Source of the DNA: JAMXLO01 sp963819855
Lineage (GTDB): Bacteria; Pseudomonadota; Alphaproteobacteria; Acetobacterales; Acetobacteraceae
Assembly: GCA_963819855.1 (NCBI GenBank)
Contig: CAWFYC010000024.1
Span: 136,255 to 200,254, forward strand
Direction: 5' to 3'
DNA: 64,000 bases
This document shows positions 1-7,791 of the stretch, in pieces (position 1 is the stretch's first letter; each line of letters begins with the position of its first letter). A model generated the notes under the pieces. It was given only the letters and a program-made list of their open reading frames with translations. It was not told where the DNA came from and did no database searches. The translations under genes and the position numbers were made by a program.

Positions 1-1143
1 AACGCCAAGGCGGACCGGCGCGATCTGCAACGGTTCCGCTGGGTGCAGGATTTGCTGGAGATTCTGGAAAACTCTGCGGCCCCGGACGACTTCCTCGAGA
101 ACACCAAGCTGGAACTCTATCAGGACCAGGTGTTCTGCTTCACGCCGAAGGGACAGTTGATCCAGTTGCCGCGGGGTGCCACGCCGGTGGATTTCGCCTA
201 TGCGGTGCACTCGCAGGTGGGCGACGCCTGCGTCGGCGCGAAGATCAACGGCCGGCTGCTGCCGCTGCGTCATCAGTTGCAGAATGGCGATCAGGTCGAG
301 ATCATGACCGCGCGCGGCGGCACCCCGTCACCGCAGTGGGAACGCTTCGTCGTCACCGGCAAAGCGCGCGCGCGCATCCGTCGCTTCATTCACCAGCAGC
401 AGCGTCAGCAGCATCTCGACGCCGGTCGGGCGGAGCTGGCGAAGGCGTTCCGCCAGGCCGGCGTGGATGGCTCCGAGAAGGCGCTGGATCCGGCGCTGAA
501 GTCGCTGAAGCTCGGCGCGGTGGACGATCTCTACATTGCGGTCGGCAATGGCAATGTCGGGCCGAAGGACGTGGTGCACGCCGCCTATCCGGAGCTGCGG
601 CAGTCGCCGCGTGCGCCACGCGTGGTTCCGCCGCCGCCGCCCCGGGCGCACAGCCGGCACCCGCACAAGTCCGATTTCGACATGCCTATTACCGGTCTGG
701 TGCCAGGCATGGCGTATCACTTCGCCGGCTGCTGCCACCCGGTGCCTGGCGACGAGATTGTCGGCATCATCACCACGGGCAAGGGCGTGACGATCCACGG
801 GCGGGAGTGCCCGACGCTGACCGGCTTCGCCGCCACGCCCGAACGCTTCATCGAGGTGGACTGGAACTACACGTCGCTGGCCGGTGGCCGCACCGATGGC
901 AAGTCGCCACACCATACGGCACGGATCAGCGTGATCGGTGCCAACGAGCCGACCGCGCTCGCCAACCTGACCAACGCGATCGCCAAGCAGGAGGGCGCGG
1001 TCGCCAGCCTGAAGATCGTCAGCCGCCAGGCGGACTTCATCGAGGCGCTGGTGGACGTCGATGTTCGCGACGTGGCGCACCTGTCGAAGGTGATCGCCGG
1101 ACTGCGCGGCGCGGTCGGCGTCAAGGGCGTGGAGCGCGGGTGA
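1..1143 (+). CDS. RelA/SpoT-family (p)ppGpp synthetase/hydrolase, C-terminal part (5' truncated by window edge)
   Basis: Bifunctional alarmone enzyme of the stringent response; only the regulatory half is in the window. The frame is open from base 1, so the start and the HD hydrolase and synthetase domains lie upstream. About residues 28-95 of the visible part form a TGS domain (FCFTPKG..LPRGATPVDFAYAVH). A conserved HFAGCCHPVPGDEI block follows at 714-760, and a C-terminal ACT domain spans about 910-1135. Alphaproteobacteria usually carry one Rel/Spo homolog. It is followed by a dispersed repeat and then acpS. The product family is certain; the rel versus spoT name is not. Confidence 0.93.
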   Translation, partial: NAKADRRDLQRFRWVQDLLEILENSAAPDDFLENTKLELYQDQVFCFTPKGQLIQLPRGATPVDFAYAVHSQVGDACVGAKINGRLLPLRHQLQNGDQVEIMTARGGTPSPQWERFVVTGKARARIRRFIHQQQRQQHLDAGRAELAKAFRQAGVDGSEKALDPALKSLKLGAVDDLYIAVGNGNVGPKDVVHAAYPELRQSPRAPRVVPPPPPRAHSRHPHKSDFDMPITGLVPGMAYHFAGCCHPVPGDEIVGIITTGKGVTIHGRECPTLTGFAATPERFIEVDWNYTSLAGGRTDGKSPHHTARISVIGANEPTALANLTNAIAKQEGAVASLKIVSRQADFIEALVDVDVRDVAHLSKVIAGLRGAVGVKGVERG

Positions 1144-1151
1144 GTTTATCG

Positions 1152-1281
1152 GTCATTGCGAGTTCTGGACCGGGCTGTCCGCCGACGACGGTCCCCACCG
1201 TCATTCCCGCGCAAGCGGGAACCCAGGGGGAGGTCCGCGCGGTCGCCCTGGGCGCCCGCGTTCGCGGGGATGACGACGGGG
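1152..1281. repeat. Dispersed intergenic repeat, family 1, copy A
   Basis: Begins GTCATTGCGAGTTC and ends in GGGGATGACGACGGG. The inner part is an inverted structure: GTCATTCCCGCG at one end pairs with CGCGGGGATGAC at the other, and CCCAGGG pairs with CCCTGGG inside it. The same composite sequence recurs at 30409-30594 and a fragment at 42682. It fills the gap between the relA/spoT stop and acpS. It resembles the REP/REPIN-like GTCATTCCCGCG elements common in proteobacteria. Confidence 0.8.
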
Positions 1282-1318
1282 GGCAGCAAGCCAGAGGATG
1301 CTCCGCCGTGCGGCCGGC

Positions 1319-1726
1319 ATGATCCTCGGCCTTGGCTCCGACATCTGCGATATCCGCCGCATCGAGTCGGCGATCGCGCGGCATGGCGACCGGTTTCTGG
1401 CGCGCATCTTCACCGAGATGGAGCGGGCCAAGGCGGCGAGCCGCACCGAGCGGATTCAGGCCGCCACCTATGCCAAGCGCTTCGCCGCGAAGGAGGCAGC
1501 GGCGAAGGCGCTCGGGACCGGCTTTCGACGCGGCGTGTTCTTTGCTGATCTTGGCGTGGTGAACCTGCCCTCGGGCCAGCCGACCTTGCGAATGACCGGC
1601 GGTGCGGCGGTGCGACTGGCGGCGATCACACCTGCCGGAATGCTCGCGTCGGTCGCATTGACCATGACCGACGAATACCCGTACGCCTTCGCCCAGGTGA
1701 TCATTTCAGCCGTGCCGGGCGGCTGA
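1319..1726 (+). CDS. acpS: Holo-[acyl-carrier-protein] synthase
   Basis: Transfers 4'-phosphopantetheine from CoA to apo-ACP, needed for fatty acid synthesis. The 135-residue product begins MILGLGSDICDIRRIE, with the Mg-binding Asp at residue 8. It carries the second signature FAAKEAAAKALGTG around residues 55-68, and its length is typical of AcpS. An upstream in-frame start at 1298 exists, but homology begins at MILGLGSD, so ATG 1319 is chosen. It lies upstream of lepB-rnc-era, as in other Acetobacteraceae. Confidence 0.95.
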   Translation: MILGLGSDICDIRRIESAIARHGDRFLARIFTEMERAKAASRTERIQAATYAKRFAAKEAAAKALGTGFRRGVFFADLGVVNLPSGQPTLRMTGGAAVRLAAITPAGMLASVALTMTDEYPYAFAQVIISAVPGG

Positions 1727-1738
1727 GGGAGAGCGGAC

Positions 1739-2230
1739 ATGCGACGTGTTGCGGGTCTGATGGCCCTGGCGCTGAGCGCGATGTGGTTGGCCGGCTGCGT
1801 GTACAATCCATACACCGGGACCTACGCCGCGTGCTGCGGCTACTACGGTTATCCGTCCTACGGATACCCGTACTACCGGTACCCGCCGCCGACCTACGCC
1901 CCGTACGGATTTCCGCCCGGGCCGTATGCGGTGTCGCCGGGCCAGCCGGGCGCGTACCCGCCACCTGGCGGACAACCGGGACCCGTGCCGGGCGCGGCCG
2001 CCGAGCCCTCCGGCAGCAGTGTATTGGCCCGGCGCTTCGGCGCGGCCAACATAACGCATGACGGACGGCTGACCCGCGATCAGGCGGCGACGGGCATGCC
2101 GCTGGTCGCCCAGAACTTCGATGCCATCGACATCGATCGCAAAGGCTACGTCACGCTTCCCGAGGTGCGCGCCTTCGCGGTCCAGCGGCGCGCCGAACGC
2201 GGTCAGGCGGCGCAGTCGAGCGCTCAGTAG
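1739..2230 (+). CDS. Tyr/Pro/Gly-rich lipoprotein with EF-hand-like tail
   Basis: 163 residues. The N-terminus is a lipoprotein signal with lipobox LAGC (Cys 20), so the protein should be membrane anchored. Residues 21-85 are low complexity with repeated YGYP/YPYYRYPPP units. The C-terminal part (about 100-155) contains two Asp-rich loops (ITHDGRLTRDQA and IDIDRKGYVTLPE) that look like EF-hand calcium loops, the second being the more canonical. An AGGGAGAG-like SD lies just before ATG 1739. The function is unknown. It sits between acpS and lepB and may be co-transcribed with acpS (12-bp gap). Confidence 0.75.
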   Translation: MRRVAGLMALALSAMWLAGCVYNPYTGTYAACCGYYGYPSYGYPYYRYPPPTYAPYGFPPGPYAVSPGQPGAYPPPGGQPGPVPGAAAEPSGSSVLARRFGAANITHDGRLTRDQAATGMPLVAQNFDAIDIDRKGYVTLPEVRAFAVQRRAERGQAAQSSAQ

Positions 2231-2321
2231 CGCTCGAGACGAAGTCCGGCGCCTCGCTTGACACACCATCGGCCCGTGGGCTTGATCCGCCCGGATTATT
2301 CGGACGAGAGCCCTTCCCGGT

Positions 2322-3083
2322 ATGGCGACAAAGGTAAAGGCCAGGCGCAAATCGAACGCCTGGGTCGAAAACGCCAAGACGATCATCTATGCCGGCCTGA
2401 TTGCCGTCGTGGTGCGCACCGTTGCCTTTGAGCCGTTCAATATTCCATCTGGCAGCATGATTCCCACGCTGCTGGTAGGCGACTACCTGTTCGTGTCGAA
2501 ATTCAGCTACGGATACTCGCGTTATTCGTTGCCGTTCGGTTGGCCACCGTTTTCCGGGCGGATCTTCGGGCGCCTGCCGAACCGGGGAGATGTCGCCGTA
2601 TTCAAGTGGCCGCGGGATAATTCAACCGACTACATCAAGCGCATCGTAGGGCTGCCGGGCGACCATATCCAGGTGCGCCAGGGCCAGCTCTATATCAATG
2701 GCCAGCTCTGTCCGCGCCAGCCGGAGGGTGACTACGTCGCCGACGACAGCGGTATCCACATGGTGCTGCGCATGTACCAGGAGACGCTGCCGAACGGCGT
2801 GAAGCACGATGTCATCAAGGCGACGGACGAGGGCGACGTGAACAACACGATCGATTTCCTGGTGCCGCCAGACCATTTGTTCGCGATGGGTGACAACCGC
2901 GACAACAGCTCCGACAGCCGCATCGCGCTGGAGCGGAACGGCGTCGGCTTTGTGCCGGTGGAGAATTTGGTGGGACGTGCCGAGATCATCTTCTTCTCGG
3001 TCGATGCGGAGTCTCCGTGGTGGCAGTTCTGGTGGTGGCCGTTCGAGATCCGCTGGAGCCGTCTGGGGATGGGTATCCACTGA
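2322..3083 (+). CDS. lepB: Signal peptidase I
   Basis: Cleaves signal peptides from exported proteins at the outer face of the inner membrane. 253 residues with an N-terminal membrane segment (about 20-36). The catalytic Ser 45 lies in IPSGSMIPTL and the general-base Lys 106 in DYIKRIVGLPGD. The conserved box GDNRDNSSDSR is near residue 190. There is no second N-terminal TM segment, which is usual in alphaproteobacteria. The rnc coding sequence begins right at the stop, suggesting an lepB-rnc-era operon. A TTGACA hexamer at 2258-2263 could be part of a promoter, but no good -10 is seen at proper spacing. Confidence 0.96.
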   Translation: MATKVKARRKSNAWVENAKTIIYAGLIAVVVRTVAFEPFNIPSGSMIPTLLVGDYLFVSKFSYGYSRYSLPFGWPPFSGRIFGRLPNRGDVAVFKWPRDNSTDYIKRIVGLPGDHIQVRQGQLYINGQLCPRQPEGDYVADDSGIHMVLRMYQETLPNGVKHDVIKATDEGDVNNTIDFLVPPDHLFAMGDNRDNSSDSRIALERNGVGFVPVENLVGRAEIIFFSVDAESPWWQFWWWPFEIRWSRLGMGIH

Positions 3084-3094
3084 GTGCGTCGACG

Positions 3095-3772
3095 TTGAAC
3101 ACGCCGATCGAGACGATCCTCGGCCACGAATTCGCTCGTCCCGAACTGCTGCGTGAGGCGATGACCCACCGTTCGGCGGTGCATGGCCGCGGCCGGGCGC
3201 GTGGCAAGGGTTCGAACGAGCGGATGGAGTTCGTCGGCGACCGCGTGCTTGGTCTGCTGATCGCCGAATGGCTGGCGGAGCGGTTCCCACGCGAGCAGGA
3301 GGGCGACCTCGGCCGCCGTCTCGCGGTTCTGGTGTCGCAACCGGTACTGGCGGAAGTGGCGGAGACGATCGGTCTTGGCGAGGCATTGTCGGTGGCGCCC
3401 GGCGAGGCAAAGGCCGGCGTGCGACGGCGCGCCACGGTGTTGGCGGACGCGCTCGAGGCGGCGCTGGGGGCGCTGTTTCTGGATGGCGGACTGGAGCGGG
3501 CACGCGCGTTCGTGCGGCACGCCTGGGACGGTGTGATGACACGGCTGGAGACACCGCCGCGTGACGCCAAGACGATGTTGCAGGAGTGGGTGCAGGCGCG
3601 TGGGTTCGGTTTGCCGGAGTATGTGGTTGCCTCCCGCGTCGGACCGCCGCACGCACCGGAGTTCGTGGTGACCGTGGCGGCCGGCGGCTGTGCCGGTACC
3701 GGCATCGCCGGCAACAAGCGTGCCGCCGAACAGCTTGCAGCACAGGACCTGCTGCGGGTGCTCGGCGCGTGA
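3095..3772 (+). CDS. rnc: Ribonuclease III
   Basis: Double-strand-specific endoribonuclease for rRNA and mRNA processing. Residues 41-49 give the RNase III signature NERMEFVGD, followed by RVLGLLIAEWL, and a double-stranded-RNA-binding domain occupies the last 70 residues (DAKTMLQEWVQ...GNKRAAEQLAAQDLL). The start is uncertain: the frame is open from GTG 3017 inside lepB, and homology supports the non-ATG TTG at 3095 (NTPIETILGHEF), giving 225 residues. The stop overlaps the era start (GTGA, 3769-3772), so translation is probably coupled. Confidence 0.92.
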   Translation: MNTPIETILGHEFARPELLREAMTHRSAVHGRGRARGKGSNERMEFVGDRVLGLLIAEWLAERFPREQEGDLGRRLAVLVSQPVLAEVAETIGLGEALSVAPGEAKAGVRRRATVLADALEAALGALFLDGGLERARAFVRHAWDGVMTRLETPPRDAKTMLQEWVQARGFGLPEYVVASRVGPPHAPEFVVTVAAGGCAGTGIAGNKRAAEQLAAQDLLRVLGA

Positions 3773-4686
3773 CCATCGGGGCAAGCCCGGTGGCAGGCTC
3801 GCGGTGCGGCTTTGTCGCGGTGGCGGGCGCACCGAACGCGGGCAAGTCGACGCTGGTCAATCGTCTGGCCGGCGCGAAGCTGTCGATCGTTACCCCGAAG
3901 GCCCAGACGACGCGGTTTCGCGTGCTGGGCATCATGATGCAGGGGCCGAGCCAGGTGCTGCTGGTCGATACGCCGGGCATCTTCACGCCGCGGCGGCGGC
4001 TGGATCGCGCGATGGTGGCGGCGGCCTGGACTGGCGTGCGGGATGCCGACCTGACGTTGCTGCTGGTTGATGCGAAGACCGGCGCGACCGGCCCGGTGCG
4101 TGAGATCGCCGCGGCGCTTGCGGCACAGCGGCGGCGAAGCTGGCTGGTGCTGAACAAGGCCGATCTGGTGGCGGCGCCGACACTGCTGCCGCTCACGGCA
4201 TCGCTGACGGCGCTGGCGCCGTTCGAGCAGACCTTCATGGTGAGTGCTGCGACCGGCGACGGCGTCGGGCAATTGGCGGACGCGCTGGCGGTTGCGGTGC
4301 CGAAAGGGCCGCATCTGTATCCGGATGATGATCTCACCGATCTGCCGGACCGGTTGCTGGCGGCAGAGATCGTGCGCGAACAGATCTTCCTGCAGACGCA
4401 CGAGGAGGTGCCGTACGGCACGACGGTCGAGACCGAGAACTGGCAGGAACGCAACGACGGTTCGGTGCGCATCGAGGCAACGGTGTATGTCGCGCGTCCC
4501 GGCCACAAGGCGATCCTGATCGGCGAAGGGGGCAAGCGGATCAAGACGATCGGTGCACGGGCCCGGGAGGAACTGGCGACGCTGCTGGAGCGCAGGGTGC
4601 ATCTGTTCCTCAACGTGAAGCATCGCGCCGGGTGGGATGAGGAAGCCGCGCGGCTGCGCGCGATCGGGTTGCAGGATCCAGGATAG
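3769..4686 (+). CDS. era: GTPase Era
   Basis: Ribosome-assembly GTPase that binds the 16S rRNA 3' end. The chosen GTG start overlaps the rnc stop by GTGA and gives 305 residues, normal for Era. G1 is GAPNAGKS (20-27), G3 is DTPG (67-70) and G4 is NKAD (129-132). A C-terminal KH domain includes IGEGGKRIKTIGARAREEL. The longer upstream frame from 3586 overlaps rnc and is not homologous. It is the last gene of the lepB-rnc-era run. Confidence 0.96.
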   Translation: MTIGASPVAGSRCGFVAVAGAPNAGKSTLVNRLAGAKLSIVTPKAQTTRFRVLGIMMQGPSQVLLVDTPGIFTPRRRLDRAMVAAAWTGVRDADLTLLLVDAKTGATGPVREIAAALAAQRRRSWLVLNKADLVAAPTLLPLTASLTALAPFEQTFMVSAATGDGVGQLADALAVAVPKGPHLYPDDDLTDLPDRLLAAEIVREQIFLQTHEEVPYGTTVETENWQERNDGSVRIEATVYVARPGHKAILIGEGGKRIKTIGARAREELATLLERRVHLFLNVKHRAGWDEEAARLRAIGLQDPG

Positions 4687-4921
4687 TTACTGGCTTGTTA
4701 CAAGCCGCACGGCTCAGCCCGCGCCCAGCCGGATCAAGTGCCTCTTTCGGCTTTAATTGCTTTGCCGTCACAATGACCGTGATCCGAGAGTGTCGCGCCA
4801 TGTTCTGCGCAGGATTCTGCGGCGGACATTGCCTTGGAGCCGGCAGCGTCTTGGCTCGCGGGTCGGGGCGAGCCCAATATTGATCCAAGGATATGCAGAT
4901 TGATCCTTCGATCACGGAATT

Positions 4922-4937
4922 ACCCCCACTTAGGGGT
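4922..4937. promoter_or_regulatory. Inverted repeat in the 459-bp gap upstream of the LuxR gene
   Basis: The gap 4687-5145 holds no convincing gene. It contains ACCCC-CACTTA-GGGGT (5-bp perfect arms, 6-bp spacer), followed by an A/T-rich stretch with TTGTCA (4939) and TATAAG (4958), whose 13-bp spacing is too short for a classic sigma-70 promoter. An operator or promoter role for the 5146 regulator is inferred only from position. Confidence 0.35.
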
Positions 4938-5145
4938 TTTGTCAGGCAACAATCCGTTATAAGAATGACTATCAAGCGTTAACAAAGCATGACTGTATTC
5001 GTGCCTTGGTCGGATGCAACCCTGCGCCGCCGGTTAATACGGCAGTGAAGCTTCGCGACATAAGTGCCTTACGGGCAAATGGTGATTAGCGAAGGCGGTA
5101 CAATCTAGCGTAGCGATTCGTACCGAGAAAGCAGGGAGATGGATA

Positions 5146-5949
5146 ATGAGCCATCCTAAAGCCGACTTCCGGCTTGGCTCGCAGGCTCGCTTGAGCGACG
5201 CGGCGCTCGTAGGCGCGCTGATCGTCGTCGAGCGCCAGGAATTCGCTCGGGGATGCTTAAGCTGCTGGATTACCAATTATTGCGGCGGAATTGCCGTAGT
5301 TCCGGTTGGCGACGTGGAAGCAGAGTTGCCAGCAGACGCTTTCGGCCGCTGCATAGCCGCCATAATTGGGGTGGAGCCGTCCGAGCAATACCAATGGTTG
5401 CATCGCCAGATTGCTTGGTTGCGTGCGAGGCAGCCAAGGTTTCCCATCATACTCATCACCGGGTCCGACCAGTGCACGCCAGTTGTAGACCTTGCCATCC
5501 AGCTTGGCCTGCAAGGTTACATCCCGGCATCCTGCAGCCCGGAAGTGGCCGCGGCGGCGGTACAACTGGTTATCGCGGGTGGCACCTACTTCCCTCGCCC
5601 TCCGATCGGGGCATCTCATCAGGAGGAATTTGCCTCGCACCATGAGTATTCGGTGGCGGACCTGACCCGGGCCGTTGAGCTCACATCGCGCGAGAGGTCA
5701 GTACTGGCTCTGCTCAGCGATGGTTTGCCGAACAAGGTCATTGCCAAGCGGCTGAGCATGTCACTCAGGACCGTCAAAGCTCATGTGCACCACATCATCC
5801 GGAAGCTGAAGGTTGGCAACCGAACCGAGGTTGCACTTCTCGCCCAACACTTAAGTCCTGGAATACCCGAGACTGCGGCCTCAGCTATACCGACCATCGA
5901 ACCGTCTACACCTTCACGTCGTGGCTTCCATGAGCGCGATGACAGTTAA
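5146..5949 (+). CDS. LuxR-family response-regulator-like transcription factor
   Basis: 267 residues. The C-terminal third (about 178-236) is a LuxR/FixJ HTH: LTSRERSVLALLSDGLPNKVIAKRL followed by SLRTVKAHVHHIIRKLKVGNRTEV. The N-terminal half resembles a CheY-like receiver fold, but the usual acidic pocket and a clear phospho-acceptor Asp motif are not recognisable, so it may be phosphorylation-independent. A strong SD, AGGGAG, lies 7 bp before ATG 5146. No histidine kinase is adjacent. It is convergent with the Sel1 gene; the surface genes 6013-11255 are possible but unproven targets. Confidence 0.85.
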   Translation: MSHPKADFRLGSQARLSDAALVGALIVVERQEFARGCLSCWITNYCGGIAVVPVGDVEAELPADAFGRCIAAIIGVEPSEQYQWLHRQIAWLRARQPRFPIILITGSDQCTPVVDLAIQLGLQGYIPASCSPEVAAAAVQLVIAGGTYFPRPPIGASHQEEFASHHEYSVADLTRAVELTSRERSVLALLSDGLPNKVIAKRLSMSLRTVKAHVHHIIRKLKVGNRTEVALLAQHLSPGIPETAASAIPTIEPSTPSRRGFHERDDS

Positions 5950-6012
5950 CCGCGCTTGGTGAACAAGTTGTAATGTTTCAGTACTCTTCTGTCTGGCACG
6001 CGTCCCGGTCTG

Positions 6013-7776
6013 TCATTTCACCTCCGGAGCAGCTAGACTGTCGAGTTCCCTGCGCGCCTCATCGAGCCCCTGGGCAGCCGCCTGCTCCAGCCATTTCCGT
6101 GCTTCTTCCGGATCTCCGTCGCTGGCCGCCCCCCGAGCGAGATTCCGCCCCAGTATCATCTGTGCCTGAGCGTGACCCTTCTCGGCAGCCGCCCTGAACC
6201 AGCGCTGGGCGGCCTGAATGTCGCTCGGGACGTCGTAGCCGCCATTGTTAAGTGCCCCGAGGGCAAACATTGCCCCGATATGGCCCTTGCTGGCGGCTGC
6301 ATTGAAAAGAGTGACTGCGTCAGCATGGCAGCGCGCACCGCCTCGCCCGTTGACCAGCATCTCGGCCAGCGCCACCTGGGCGTCAACCAGTCCTGCCTGC
6401 GCGGCCTTGGCAAACCAACGGCGAGCCTCGGCCGCATCGGCCGCCCCACCGCGACCTTCGGCGAGCATGAGGCCATACCAATATTGTGCGTTTGCGACAG
6501 TATCTGCCGCGTGGCGAAACCACCTGACCGCCGCCTCATCATCGCGCTCGCCGCCAAACCCCTTGGCCAGGCAGACACCAAGATTGAAGGCGGCAACGAG
6601 ATCGCCCGATTCGGCACTCTGCTGAAACCATTGGCGAGCCCTGATCGAATCGTCGGGTGTGCCCACGCCGCGAACCGCCAGCTTGGCAAGCTCGGCTTGC
6701 GCCTCGGCATCGCCCGACCTCGATGCAATGCGAAACCAATACGCCGCCTGCTCAGGATCGTGCGCCGCGGCGACGCCGGTCAGATGCAGCCTGCCAAGCG
6801 CGCGCGCTGCCCCACTGTGGCCGGCGTTGGCCGCACGCTGGTACCACATGGACGCTTCGACGTAATTCGGCGGCAGCGGAGTAGTTTTTGCATAAAGATC
6901 GCCCAATATGGCCGCGGCGTCCCGATCACCGGCCAAAGCTGCTCTGCGAACCCAGGACTCGCCCTCGAACGGATCGCCCGTGCTGCCGCTGCCTTCGAGC
7001 AGAGCGATCCCCCAACGGAGCTGACCCGATCGGTTGCCCTTCTCCGCCGCCTGCCGGTAGTACTGCTGTGCCAGCACCTGGTCCCGCTCCACACCCAGGC
7101 CTTGTTCGGTCAGCTGGCCCATCATATTCAGTGCCATCGGCAATCCACTCTCCGCCGCACGTTTCGCATGATCGACCATGCGGCGCTGGAACTCGCTGCT
7201 GTCGCTGTGACTCTTGGCGAGCGAGAGAGCGTATCCGAGATGTCCATGCGGGCAGCCGGCCGCCGCAGACCGCTCATACCAAAGTCGCGCCTCGTCAAGG
7301 TTGCGGAGCGTCTCCGGGCCCGAGGTCAGAATGTAGCCCAGCAGCGCCTGCCCGATCGGAGATCCGCCCTGGGCGGCACGACGTGCCCACGCGTTCGCCG
7401 CGGCAAAATCCGGATCGCCCATGCTGTTGGTATCGAACACGCTGTTTGCCGAGCCCAGGCGTGCGGTCTCCGTCCCTGTGGTCTCGCTGGCAACCCCATG
7501 GATGTACAGCTCCGCCAGCAGCACTTGGGCATCGACATGCCCGCGAATGCCCGCTCTGTGTAACCAGCGGATGGCATGGGCTCGGCTCACCGGAACTCCA
7601 GTGCCTTCCAGGTAGAAGCGAGCCACACAATAGGCAGCCTCGCGGCTGCCAGCCCTGGCAGCGCGTACATACAGCCTCAAGGCGCGGCGGACCTTGCCCT
7701 TGCCGCTCAGTCCGTTCGCATATTTGAATGAGACGCGGGGCCCCGCCAGATCGATCAGCCAATCCAACGGATTCAC
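6013..7776 (-). CDS. Sel1-repeat (TPR-like) protein
   Basis: 587 residues built almost wholly of about a dozen ~36-residue Sel1-like repeats (patterns such as A..WY.RAA..G...A...LG.LY..G). No signal peptide or TM segment is obvious, so the location is unclear. Sel1 proteins usually act as protein-binding scaffolds in envelope or signalling pathways. The start lies 15 bp downstream of the Hint-domain gene stop on the same strand, so the two are probably one transcription unit, suggesting that this protein serves assembly or export of the Hint protein. The exact role is unknown. Confidence 0.85.
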   Translation of the reverse strand: MNPLDWLIDLAGPRVSFKYANGLSGKGKVRRALRLYVRAARAGSREAAYCVARFYLEGTGVPVSRAHAIRWLHRAGIRGHVDAQVLLAELYIHGVASETTGTETARLGSANSVFDTNSMGDPDFAAANAWARRAAQGGSPIGQALLGYILTSGPETLRNLDEARLWYERSAAAGCPHGHLGYALSLAKSHSDSSEFQRRMVDHAKRAAESGLPMALNMMGQLTEQGLGVERDQVLAQQYYRQAAEKGNRSGQLRWGIALLEGSGSTGDPFEGESWVRRAALAGDRDAAAILGDLYAKTTPLPPNYVEASMWYQRAANAGHSGAARALGRLHLTGVAAAHDPEQAAYWFRIASRSGDAEAQAELAKLAVRGVGTPDDSIRARQWFQQSAESGDLVAAFNLGVCLAKGFGGERDDEAAVRWFRHAADTVANAQYWYGLMLAEGRGGAADAAEARRWFAKAAQAGLVDAQVALAEMLVNGRGGARCHADAVTLFNAAASKGHIGAMFALGALNNGGYDVPSDIQAAQRWFRAAAEKGHAQAQMILGRNLARGAASDGDPEEARKWLEQAAAQGLDEARRELDSLAAPEVK

Positions 7777-7791
7777 GAGACGAAAGACCGG

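Noticed and set aside
2258..2263. TTGACA hexamer before lepB
   Set aside because: No acceptable -10 at 16-18 bp; one hexamer in GC-rich DNA is not evidence of a promoter.
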